64,000 nucleotides of DNA from Blautia sp. (GTDB lineage: Bacteria; Bacillota; Clostridia; Lachnospirales; Lachnospiraceae), in assembly GCA_021772055.1 (NCBI GenBank), contig JAETNR010000008.1, positions 46,926-110,925 of the forward strand. Direction: 5' to 3'. Positions 25,302 through 33,393 of the stretch are shown here, in pieces. The notes under the pieces were generated by a model. It was given only the letters and a program-made list of their open reading frames with translations. It did no database searches and was not told the DNA's origin. Position 1 is the first letter of the stretch, and each line of letters begins with the position of its first letter. A program made the translations under genes and the position numbers.

Positions 25302-25430
25302 AAAAAGGACGGTTCCTTTACAGAAGAACCGTCCTTTTTGCCATGAAATAAAATGTAAAATGATCGTAACTGCCTGTGCACTGCAGTTACATAGGTTAAG
25401 GAGTCCATTCCCTGCCTAATGCAGGAAATG
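25302..25430 (-). terminator. Three tandem hairpins between the two kinase genes, one a terminator
   Basis: In transcription order: CATTTCCTGC/GCAGGGAATG (25406-25430), GTAACTGC/GCAGTTAC (25366-25390) and a strong terminator AAAAAGGACGGTTC/GAACCGTCCTTTTT (25302-25339). Read-through past the last one is the only visible route to the second kinase, as no promoter was seen in between. The arrangement suggests partial termination or RNA processing. Confidence 0.7.
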
Positions 25431-25437
25431 AAATGTA

Positions 25438-26463
25438 TTATCTCTGGACACGTCCGGAAGCGTCGCCTCCGGCAAGTTTTGCAACCTCGTCCATGGATAC
25501 CATATTAAAGTCACCCTCAATAGAGTGCTTCAGACAGGATGCCGCAACAGCGAACTCAATGATTCCCTGAGGATCATATCCATTCAATGCAGCTGCGATC
25601 AGTCCGCCGCCAAAGCTGTCCCCGCCGCCTACGCGGTCCACAATATGCATCTTGTATTTCTTGCTGAAATAATAGTCTGTTCCGTCAAACAGCATAGCTG
25701 ACCAGTTATTATCATTGGCAGAAATAGACTCGCGGAGGGTGATGGCAACTTTCTCAAACCCGAAACGGTCTGCAAGCTGTTTTGCCACATCTTTGTAGCC
25801 TTCATGGTTTACAGTACCTGTGGTAACATCTGTGTCTGCAGCTTTGATGCCGAATACATCAGCAGCATCTTCTTCATTTGCAATGCAGACGTCTACATAT
25901 TTGCAGAGTTCTCCCATCACCTGTCCGGCTTTCTCTTTGCTCCACAGTTTGTTTCTGTAGTTCAGGTCACAGGAAACCTTAACGCCAAGTTCTTTGGCTG
26001 CTTTGCAGGCTTCCAGGCAGATTGCTGCCACATTGTCATTCAGGGCCGGTGTAATTCCGGTAAAATGGAACCATTCCGCTCCATCCAGGATCTCTTTCCA
26101 GTTGAAATCTTCTGAAGAAGCAGTATAAATAGAGGAACCGGCGCGGTCGTAAATAACTTTGGAAGGTCTCTGAGATGCGCCTTTTTCCAGATAATAGATT
26201 CCTATACGTTCACCGCCGCGAACGATCTTGCTTGTATCTACCCCGTATCTTCTCAGGGAATTTACTGCTGCCTGGCCAATCTCATGTGCAGGAAGCTTTG
26301 TAACAAAAGATGCATCAAAGCCGTAATTGGCAAGGGAAACTGCAACATTCGCTTCGCCGCCGCCGAAGGTTGCGCCTAATTTATCTGCCTGGACGAAACG
26401 ATAATATCCTTCCGGTGCAAGTCTTAACATCAATTCTCCGAATGTAACTACTTTTTTGCTCAT
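25438..26463 (-). CDS. kdgK: 2-keto-3-deoxygluconate (KDG) kinase
   Basis: Phosphorylates KDG to KDPG. The 341-residue PfkB-family protein starts MSKKVVTFGELMLRLAPEGYYRF, has FGGGEANVAVSLANYG for substrate binding and the signature DRVGGGDSFGGGLIAA with the catalytic Asp. It lies 2 bases after the KDPG-aldolase stop, so the two are co-transcribed from the operator-bearing promoter at 27.2 kb. With the aldolase it forms the lower half of hexuronate and aldonate breakdown. Confidence 0.93.
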   Translation of the reverse strand: MSKKVVTFGELMLRLAPEGYYRFVQADKLGATFGGGEANVAVSLANYGFDASFVTKLPAHEIGQAAVNSLRRYGVDTSKIVRGGERIGIYYLEKGASQRPSKVIYDRAGSSIYTASSEDFNWKEILDGAEWFHFTGITPALNDNVAAICLEACKAAKELGVKVSCDLNYRNKLWSKEKAGQVMGELCKYVDVCIANEEDAADVFGIKAADTDVTTGTVNHEGYKDVAKQLADRFGFEKVAITLRESISANDNNWSAMLFDGTDYYFSKKYKMHIVDRVGGGDSFGGGLIAAALNGYDPQGIIEFAVAASCLKHSIEGDFNMVSMDEVAKLAGGDASGRVQR

Positions 26464-26465
26464 GA

Positions 26466-27107
26466 TTATTTCCCTCTGCTTTCTTTCACGATTTCTACTG
26501 CTTCTTTTGCTAATTCTTTAATTTTATCAAATTCCCCTGCTTCTACCAGGCTTCCTTTTACCATCCAGCTTCCGCCGCAGGCAAGAATCCTGTCATAAGC
26601 AAGATACTCCTTTACATTCTTCGGATTGATTCCTCCGGTCGGCATAAACTTTATTCCCACATAGGGAGCTGCCATTGCTTTAATCATATTAAGCCCGCCT
26701 GCCGGTTCTGCAGGGAAAAATTTTACAACGTCAAGCCCCAGCTCGATCGCCTGCTCCACTTCACTCGGCGTGCAGACACCCGGTGTTACAGGAATTCCTT
26801 TCTCCACACAATATTTTACAACCTTAGGATTCAGTCCCGGACTTACGATAAATTTCGCCCCTGCTCCTACTGCGCGGTCAACCTGTTCGATAGTAAGAAC
26901 CGTTCCTGCGCCTACAAACATTTCCGGAAACTGTTCACTCATAATACGGATGGATTCCTCTGCTGCATCTGTACGGAAAGTAACTTCCGCACAGGGAAGT
27001 CCGCCTTCACAAAGTGCTTTAGCCAACGGAGCCGCGTCCCTGGCATCATTTAAAACAACTACCGGAATAATTCCTGTTTCCTGAATCTTCTTTAATACTT
27101 CATTCAT
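26466..27107 (-). CDS. eda: KDPG / 4-hydroxy-2-oxoglutarate aldolase
   Basis: Cleaves 2-keto-3-deoxy-6-phosphogluconate to pyruvate and glyceraldehyde-3-phosphate. The class I TIM-barrel aldolase has Glu41 (EVTFR), VGAGTV and the Schiff-base Lys129 (DVVKFFPAE). The frame opens at 27191, but the ATG at 27105-27107 (MNEVLKKIQETGIIPV) has AGGGGAA before it and gives the usual 213 residues. First gene of the eda-kdgK operon. Confidence 0.95.
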   Translation of the reverse strand: MNEVLKKIQETGIIPVVVLNDARDAAPLAKALCEGGLPCAEVTFRTDAAEESIRIMSEQFPEMFVGAGTVLTIEQVDRAVGAGAKFIVSPGLNPKVVKYCVEKGIPVTPGVCTPSEVEQAIELGLDVVKFFPAEPAGGLNMIKAMAAPYVGIKFMPTGGINPKNVKEYLAYDRILACGGSWMVKGSLVEAGEFDKIKELAKEAVEIVKESRGK

Positions 27108-27185
27108 AATCTGTTCCCCTGCTTTCCTTCTTTTTTTCCTGTCATTCCTGACTTTAGTTCCCAACTGAATGCTCGTCATGTTTAA

Positions 27186-27262
27186 TTTCATAATATGAAA
27201 CTGAATTTCATATTACGAACTTTTTATATTTCTGATTATACTCATTTTCCTCCTATTGTCAA
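27186..27262 (-). promoter_or_regulatory. eda-kdgK promoter with two tandem KdgR-like operators
   Basis: Minus strand: perfect TTGACA (27257-27262), 16 bases, perfect TATAAT (27235-27240). Downstream of the start site lie TTTCATAATATGAAA (27186-27200), a palindrome, and TTTCATATTACGAAC (27206-27220), a degenerate copy, centred 20 bases apart, two helical turns. TTTCA-n-TGAAA is close to the operator type of IclR-family KdgR proteins. The divergent IclR-family gene is the likely repressor. Confidence 0.8.
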
Positions 27263-27322
27263 GATATTCCTTTATTTTTTCACCTTTTTATACTGCAAAT
27301 GTTATGTTTCACGGAAGGAGGA

Positions 27323-27536
27323 GGGAGGAAAGGACACCTGTCTATACAGGTTGCATTTGTAGGAGCTCTAGAAACATTTTGTTTCCTGTGCTTCTGCGTT
27401 GTTCAGAAAATCCGTGCTGTCTGAGCCGTCAGGCGAGTTCACGGATTTTCTGGACGATTTTAGCAGAAGTACAGGAAACTTACTGTTTCTTGTGCTCCGA
27501 AACCGCAGCCCGTATAGACAGGTGTCCTTTCCTCCC
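27323..27536. repeat. 214-bp palindromic element with 25-bp perfect terminal inverted repeats
   Basis: The ends, 27323-27347 and 27512-27536, are exact 25-base inverted copies (outer part GGGAGGAAAGGACACCTGTC). Inside, the two halves continue to pair imperfectly up to the centre near 27430, including TTTCCTGTgCTTCTGC and AGAAAATCCGTG with their partners. As RNA it would form one long hairpin. The same terminus (GGAAAGGACACCT, preceded by TGCATTT) recurs at 42402-42444. It looks like a MITE-like or dispersed hairpin element. Open frames inside are by-products of the symmetry. Confidence 0.8.
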
Positions 27537-27678
27537 GTAAAATGCAGCAAAAACTCCTTATATAGTATTTCCCATTTTCATCCCCCATTATCCGGCAGAT
27601 TTTATTTGCCCTTCTTCCCCAATCGTGCTACAATACCCACTGTAACAATTTAAGAAATCATAACAGGAGCAAGCCTAT

Positions 27679-28452
27679 ATGGAAGAGAAAAATCCAATAC
27701 AGGTATCAGAACGTATATTCAGTGTCATCGAATGCCTTGCCAGGAATGGTTCCATGGGTCTTCTTGACCTGAGTAAAGAATTGAATCTAAATAAAACTAC
27801 CGTCCACAGGATCCTCAATTCCCTGATCTGCATGGATTATGCCAGACAGAACCCGGAATCCCTGAAATACAGCCTTACCTTTAAATTCTGCGGATTAACC
27901 AACCAGATCCTTGCCCAGAATAATATGATCAGCCTTGCACGCCCTTACATCAAAGAGCTGGCAGAGCAGACAGGCGAGACCGTACATCTGGTAGAAATCA
28001 ACGGCAGAGAGGCGGTTTATATTGATAAAGTAGAAGCCTCCCGCAGTTCTGTCCGGCTGGTTTCCATGGTGGGCAAGTCCATCCCCCTGTACTGTTCCGG
28101 CGTAGGCAAAGCCATGCTGGCAGAGATGAGCGATGAAAAGGTCAAAGAAATCTGGAATTCCAGCAATATCTGCTCTCTCACAGAGCACACCATTACGGAT
28201 TTTTCCCGGTTTATGGACCTTATCCGCCAGATCCGTAAAAACGGTTACGCTCTGGACAATGAAGAGAATGAACTTGGCGTCCGCTGTATCGCAGTCTCTT
28301 TAAAAAATTATAAAGGTAAACCAACCTATGCCATCAGTGTTTCCGCACCTAAAGATCGCATGAGCGATAAACGAATTGAGGAAATCCGTAGTATGATCCT
28401 CTGCACAAAAGAAAATCTCCAACGGGAAATGGGAGTCTCAGGATCCATCTGA
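27679..28452 (+). CDS. IclR-family transcriptional regulator, KdgR-like
   Basis: The 257-residue protein has an N-terminal winged helix (GLLDLSKELNLNKTTVHRIL) and a C-terminal GAF-like effector domain with the IclR signature around NGYALDNEENELGVRCIAVS. AGGAG lies 10 bases before the ATG. It is divergent from eda-kdgK, whose promoter carries tandem TTTCATA palindromes, and faces uxaC. IclR proteins called KdgR respond to KDG; that role is inferred from position. Confidence 0.9.
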   Translation: MEEKNPIQVSERIFSVIECLARNGSMGLLDLSKELNLNKTTVHRILNSLICMDYARQNPESLKYSLTFKFCGLTNQILAQNNMISLARPYIKELAEQTGETVHLVEINGREAVYIDKVEASRSSVRLVSMVGKSIPLYCSGVGKAMLAEMSDEKVKEIWNSSNICSLTEHTITDFSRFMDLIRQIRKNGYALDNEENELGVRCIAVSLKNYKGKPTYAISVSAPKDRMSDKRIEEIRSMILCTKENLQREMGVSGSI

Positions 28453-28465
28453 GACTCCCATGTTT
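28429..28465. terminator. Bidirectional terminator between iclR and uxaC
   Basis: Perfect 13-base arms ATGGGAGTCTCAG/CTGAGACTCCCAT around a 7-base loop, followed by GTTTTC. The left arm overlaps the last codons of the iclR gene. It separates it from the convergent uxaC. Confidence 0.85.
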
Positions 28466-28469
28466 TCTG

Positions 28470-29885
28470 TTATTTCATTTCCAGATCAAAATCAAAATAC
28501 CGAACCGCATTGTTGTAGGAAATTCCCTTTACAATTTTTTCCAGATTCTTCATATCCTTCGGGTACTCTCCGTTTTCCACCCATCCGCCGATAAGTTCAC
28601 ACAGAATCCTGCGGAAATATTCATGTCTCGGGTAGGAAAGGAAGCTTCTGGAGTCTGTCAGCATACCGATGAAGTTGCCCAGAAGTCCCAGGTTTGCCAG
28701 AGAAGTCATCTGTTTCATCATTCCGGTCTTGTTATCATTGAACCACCATGCGGAACCCTGCTGAATCTTACCGATGGCATCACTGTTCTGGAAACATCCA
28801 AGGATCGTTCCGATCAGCTCGTCATCTCCCGGATTCAGGCTGTAAATGATGGTCTTCGGAAGATTCTTCTTCTCATTTACTGCATTCAGGAAGTTTGCAA
28901 GCTGCTCACCCGGAGCGTAATTGCTGATGCAGTCGTATCCCGTATCCGGCCCCAGCTTCCTGTACATGCTGGTATTATTGTCTCTCTTGCAGCCATAATG
29001 GAGCTGCATAACCCAATTCAGTTCCTCATATTTGGATGCAGCGAACAACATAAACGCTGTCTTGAATTTTGCGCAGTCCTCTTTGGAAATTTCTTTTCCG
29101 GCAAGACGGGCAGCAAAAATTTCTTCTACTTCTGCATCGGAAGCAGGCACATACATTACATAATCAAGGCCATGGTCAGAAACCGAACATCCCATGCTGT
29201 CAAAAAACTCCATTCTCTTTACAATGGCATTCTTCAGGTCTTCAAATGTTTTGATTTTCACTTTGGAGACCGCAGAAAGGCGGGCAAGATAATCTGTATA
29301 GTCCGTTTTTTCCAGATTCATGGCTTTGTCCGGGCGCCATGCCGGAAGCACCTGTACGTCAAAAGTCTCATCCTCTTTCAAGAACCTGTGCCATTTCAGA
29401 TCATCCACCGGATCATCTGTGGTACAGATCAGAGTCACATGAGACTGCCTGATCAGATTTCTCACACTCATGGAATCTTCCTGTAATTTGGCATTGCAGA
29501 GATTCCAGACTTCTTCTGCCGTATCCCCGTTCAGTACACCATAATATCCGAAAAATCTCTGAAGCTCCAGATGGCTCCAGTGATACAGCGGATTTCCAAT
29601 GGCTTTTTCCAGAGTTTCCGCCCATTTCTGGAATTTCTCTCTGTCCGGTGCATCTCCGGTAATATAATATTCCTCCACACCATTGGAGCGCATCTGACGC
29701 CATTTATAATGGTCTCCCCCCAGCCAGACCTGAGTAATATTTTCAAATTTTCTATCCTCTGCAATTTCCTGGGGATTAATATGGCAGTGATAATCCAGCA
29801 CCGGCATCTTTGCGGCAATGTCATGATACAGCTCCCTGGCTATGTCCGTACTTAATAAAAAATCCTCATCCATAAACGCTTTCAT
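28470..29885 (-). CDS. uxaC: Glucuronate/galacturonate isomerase (uronate isomerase)
   Basis: Converts D-glucuronate to D-fructuronate and D-galacturonate to D-tagaturonate. The 471-residue amidohydrolase-superfamily protein starts MKAFMDEDFLLSTDIARELY and has the metal-binding DYHCHINPQEIAEDR, WLGGDHYKWRQMR and LQRFFGYYG segments. An AAGGAGG ribosome site precedes the ATG. It is divergent from uxaA-uxaB, and both promoters carry the same 14-base operator, so the three genes form one regulon. Confidence 0.97.
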   Translation of the reverse strand: MKAFMDEDFLLSTDIARELYHDIAAKMPVLDYHCHINPQEIAEDRKFENITQVWLGGDHYKWRQMRSNGVEEYYITGDAPDREKFQKWAETLEKAIGNPLYHWSHLELQRFFGYYGVLNGDTAEEVWNLCNAKLQEDSMSVRNLIRQSHVTLICTTDDPVDDLKWHRFLKEDETFDVQVLPAWRPDKAMNLEKTDYTDYLARLSAVSKVKIKTFEDLKNAIVKRMEFFDSMGCSVSDHGLDYVMYVPASDAEVEEIFAARLAGKEISKEDCAKFKTAFMLFAASKYEELNWVMQLHYGCKRDNNTSMYRKLGPDTGYDCISNYAPGEQLANFLNAVNEKKNLPKTIIYSLNPGDDELIGTILGCFQNSDAIGKIQQGSAWWFNDNKTGMMKQMTSLANLGLLGNFIGMLTDSRSFLSYPRHEYFRRILCELIGGWVENGEYPKDMKNLEKIVKGISYNNAVRYFDFDLEMK

Positions 29886-30271
29886 AGAAAAATCCTCCTT
29901 GAATTTTATGATAAATAAATAATGATAGCTCTATTTTATAAATCTTCTGACTTCAGCACAAGGCTTTATACATATCCCAAAAGCCCCGGCAGCCACAGGG
30001 GGGTAATGGTACCGATACACAGGTTGAAGGTCAGCATAATATCAACATTTCACATTGTAAGCCCTTACATCTTGTTTTTATTATATCCTCTTTCATACTA
30101 AAATACAAATCTTTTTTATATGGCATTTTTCACAGTATTGTATTTCATTGTCTATGGATTATTGATGAACTTCAATTTTTCTTTCGTTTTTCATTGACTT
30201 TTTAACCATGCAGAGTTACATTTGATGTAAGCCCTTACATTTATTTCCCTTATCACAGGAGGAAAGCTTTT
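29886..30271. promoter_or_regulatory. Divergent uxaC / uxaAB control region with paired identical operators
   Basis: Minus-strand promoter for uxaC: TTGTAT (30103-30108), 17 bases, perfect TATAAT (30080-30085). Plus-strand promoter for uxaA: TTGACT (30194-30199), 17 bases, TACATT (30217-30222). Exactly the same palindrome TGTAAGCCCTTACA lies just downstream of each -10, at 30056-30069 and 30226-30239, 170 bases apart. The symmetry points to a dimeric or tetrameric repressor that covers both start sites, most likely the LacI-family protein encoded after uxaB. No gene lies in this 386-base stretch. Confidence 0.85.
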
Positions 30272-31756
30272 ATGCAGCAGAAATATATCAAAATACACCC
30301 TGCAGACAAGGCTGCCGTAGCTCTTTGTCCTTTAAAAGCAGGAACCGTAATTTCCATTGATCATCAGGAAATTACCTTAACGGAGGATATCCCCCAGGGG
30401 CACAAATTTGCCCTGGAAGACCTTACAGAAAATGAACCGGTGATTAAATACGGATACCCCATCGGTCTCACCAGAGAACCTGTCAAAAAAGGCTCCTGGA
30501 TCCATGTCCACAATATGAAGACTGCCCTTGGCGATCTTCTCACCTATACCTATGATAAGCAGGACACTTCCCTGGCAGCTACAGAAGAGCGTTTTTTCCA
30601 GGGATATCGGCGTTCTGACGGCAAGGTTGGTGTCCGGAATGAAATCTGGATCATCCCCACAGTGGGCTGCGTCAATAATGTAGCCACTGCCATTGAGAAA
30701 AAGGCCCAGTCCCTGATCAGGGGAAGCATCGACGCGATTGCCGCTTTTCCTCATCCATACGGCTGCTCTCAGATGGGTGCCGACCAGGAAAATACCCGCC
30801 GGATTCTTGCGGACCTGGTAAATCACCCCAATGCAGGCGGTGTTCTGGTTCTTGGTCTTGGATGTGAGAACAGCAACATTGATGAATTGAAAAAGCACAT
30901 CGGGCCATATGATGAAAATCGTGTAAAGTTCCTGGTTTCCCAGGAGTCTGATGACGAGATTGCGGATGCCCTTTCTCTCCTTGCGGAGCTTATCGATCAC
31001 GCAGCCTCCGTGAAACGAGAGCCCATCAGCTGCAGCGAACTTATCATCGGCATGAAATGCGGCGGTTCCGACGGCCTCTCAGGCATTACGGCCAACCCCA
31101 CTGTAGGGGCATTTTCCGATTTGCTTATTTCCAAGGGAGGAACTACCATCCTTACAGAGGTTCCGGAGATGTTCGGTGCGGAAACACTGCTTATGAACCG
31201 CTGCGAAACCGAAGAGCTTTTCTACAAAACAGTGGATCTGATCAACGACTTCAAGACTTACTTCAAAAACCATAATCAGACCATTTATGAAAATCCTTCT
31301 CCCGGAAACAAAAAAGGCGGCATCTCTACTTTGGAGGATAAATCCATGGGATGTACCCAGAAATCCGGAAGCGCTGCAGTCCGGGGAGTCCTCTCCTACG
31401 GCGAACCTGTAAAAGAAAAAGGACTGAATCTCTTAAGTGCCCCGGGCAATGATCTGGTAGCTTCTACCGCTTTGGCAGCATCCGGTGCGCACATTGTATT
31501 ATTTACCACAGGCAGAGGGACGCCTTTTGCATCTCCTGTTCCTACGGTTAAGATTTCCAGCAACTCTGCTCTTTATCACAAAAAAGGCAGCTGGATTGAT
31601 TTTAACTGCGGAGAGCTTGTGGAAGGAACGGATCTTGCCTCATTGCGTGATAAACTTTTTGATTATGTCATCGCAGTTGCCTCCGGAGAAGAAGTCAAAT
31701 CCGAAAAGGCCGGCTTCCATGACATGGCAATTTTTAAACAGGGCGTAACTTTGTAA
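30272..31756 (+). CDS. uxaA: Altronate dehydratase
   Basis: Dehydrates D-altronate to 2-keto-3-deoxygluconate. The 494-residue protein joins an N-terminal SAF-type domain (about 1-95) to the large UxaA domain with GYRRSDGKVGVRNEIWIIPT, HPYGCSQMG, LGLGCEN and MKCGGSDGLSGITANP, the last holding family cysteines and acidic residues. AGGAGG precedes the ATG. First gene of a uxaA-uxaB unit; its product KDG feeds the kinase and aldolase encoded at 24-27 kb. Confidence 0.96.
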   Translation: MQQKYIKIHPADKAAVALCPLKAGTVISIDHQEITLTEDIPQGHKFALEDLTENEPVIKYGYPIGLTREPVKKGSWIHVHNMKTALGDLLTYTYDKQDTSLAATEERFFQGYRRSDGKVGVRNEIWIIPTVGCVNNVATAIEKKAQSLIRGSIDAIAAFPHPYGCSQMGADQENTRRILADLVNHPNAGGVLVLGLGCENSNIDELKKHIGPYDENRVKFLVSQESDDEIADALSLLAELIDHAASVKREPISCSELIIGMKCGGSDGLSGITANPTVGAFSDLLISKGGTTILTEVPEMFGAETLLMNRCETEELFYKTVDLINDFKTYFKNHNQTIYENPSPGNKKGGISTLEDKSMGCTQKSGSAAVRGVLSYGEPVKEKGLNLLSAPGNDLVASTALAASGAHIVLFTTGRGTPFASPVPTVKISSNSALYHKKGSWIDFNCGELVEGTDLASLRDKLFDYVIAVASGEEVKSEKAGFHDMAIFKQGVTL

Positions 31757-31799
31757 GCCTGAATCATTACGTTCAAATAAAAAGGAGAAATGAGCGATC

Positions 31800-33302
31800 A
31801 TGAAAAAAATAAATTATACGACTCTAAAAGAACAGGGATACAACGGATACCTTCTGGAAAATGCCCCGGAGCGGGTACTTCAGTTTGGGGAAGGCAATTT
31901 TCTTCGGGCATTTGTAGACTATTTTATTGATATGATGAACGAAAAGGCTGGATTTCAAAGCAAAGTGGTTCTTGTTCAGCCGATTGCCAATCACGGCGGC
32001 TTCAGCCTTGCTGATATTATCAATGAACAGGAAGGTCTTTATACCTTATATCTCCGCGGTTTTGAAAATAATCAGAAAGTCAATGCCAAAAGAGTCATTT
32101 CCTGTGTCAGCCGATGCCTGAATGTCTACAGCGATTATGAAGCAGTTATGGCATGTGCAGATAACCCAGACCTCCGTTTTATCACCTGCAATACCACAGA
32201 AGCAGGGATCGCCTATGATCCGGAATGTAAGTTTACAGATACGCCTCCGGCAAGCTATCCCGCTAAACTGGCCCAGTTCATGTACCGCCGTTTCCGGAAA
32301 TTCGGCGGGGAAACGGGAAAGGGATTCATCATCCTTGCCTGTGAGCTCATTGATGACAATGGAAAAGAACTGGAAAAATGTGTTCTGAAATATGCACAGC
32401 AGTGGGAACTTGGGGATGACTTCATCCACTGGCTGAAAACAGAAAACATCTTCTGCTCCACTTTGGTCGACCGTATCGTAACCGGTTTTCCGCGCAGTGA
32501 GGCAGCTGCGATCAATGAGGAAAACGGTTATGAAGACAATGTCCTTGACACAGGAGAAGTATTTGGTTTCTGGGTTATTGAAGGTCCGGAATCTCTCAAA
32601 AAAGAGCTCCCGTTTTCAGATGCCGGGCTTCCCGTACTCATCACAGACAATCATAAACCATACAAACAGCGTAAAGTCCGCATTCTGAACGGTGCCCATA
32701 CTTCCATGGTTTTAGGCGCTTATCTTGCAGGTCAGAACATTGTAAGGGACTGTATGCATGATGACACCATCTGCAGTTTTATGAACAAAACCATTTACGA
32801 AGAGATCATTCCTACCCTTTCTCTTCCGGAAGAAGACTGCAAAGATTTCGCCGCCGCTGTTACAGAGCGTTTCAAAAACCCGTTTATTGACCACGCACTG
32901 CTTTCCATTTCCCTGAATTCCACTTCCAAATGGAAAGCACGTGTCATGCCCTCTCTGGAAGGCTATGTAAACAAATTCGGCAAGCTTCCGAAATGCATTA
33001 CTGCATCCTTTGCCTTTTATATTGCATTTTATCATAACGGAACGGAGCTTACAGACGAAGGCCTCAAAGCGGTTCGTCCAAACGGGGATGCCTATACGAT
33101 CTCCGATGACCGCGCAGTACTGGAATTCTACTATAACCATAGAAATGATTCTCCAAAGGAACTGGCACACGCCGTATGTACCAACAGGGATTTCTGGGGA
33201 AAAGACCTGAGTGAAATCCCGGGATTTATGGAGGAAGTGGCAAAAATTCTGGAAAATATTGAAGCAAACGGCACTTACAGCGAAATGAAAGCCTGTCTGT
33301 AA
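31800..33302 (+). CDS. uxaB: Tagaturonate reductase (altronate oxidoreductase)
   Basis: NADH-dependent reduction of D-tagaturonate to D-altronate. The 500-residue mannitol-dehydrogenase-family protein has the nucleotide-binding VLQFGEGNFLRAFVDYFID segment, the LVDRIVTGFPR motif and the catalytic region RKVRILNGAHTSMVLGAYLAG. GGAG lies 12 bases before the ATG, and a short out-of-frame ATG lies in between. It follows uxaA by 43 bases. No separate uxuA/uxuB for fructuronate is present in the window. Confidence 0.95.
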   Translation: MKKINYTTLKEQGYNGYLLENAPERVLQFGEGNFLRAFVDYFIDMMNEKAGFQSKVVLVQPIANHGGFSLADIINEQEGLYTLYLRGFENNQKVNAKRVISCVSRCLNVYSDYEAVMACADNPDLRFITCNTTEAGIAYDPECKFTDTPPASYPAKLAQFMYRRFRKFGGETGKGFIILACELIDDNGKELEKCVLKYAQQWELGDDFIHWLKTENIFCSTLVDRIVTGFPRSEAAAINEENGYEDNVLDTGEVFGFWVIEGPESLKKELPFSDAGLPVLITDNHKPYKQRKVRILNGAHTSMVLGAYLAGQNIVRDCMHDDTICSFMNKTIYEEIIPTLSLPEEDCKDFAAAVTERFKNPFIDHALLSISLNSTSKWKARVMPSLEGYVNKFGKLPKCITASFAFYIAFYHNGTELTDEGLKAVRPNGDAYTISDDRAVLEFYYNHRNDSPKELAHAVCTNRDFWGKDLSEIPGFMEEVAKILENIEANGTYSEMKACL

Positions 33303-33393
33303 TTTCATTGCAAAATACAGCTTTGTATGATATGGTAAGTTTTAGAAAAAAATTACTTTTTTCGACTTTATCAAAGCAAGGAGGAGATGTCCT

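Noticed and set aside
27256..27653. Short open frames on both strands in the palindromic element
   Set aside because: Both strands read similarly because the DNA is self-complementary. The peptides have no known motif and no ribosome site.
28623..29486. 287-residue plus-strand frame opposite uxaC
   Set aside because: Antisense to a certain gene, with no domain or ribosome site.
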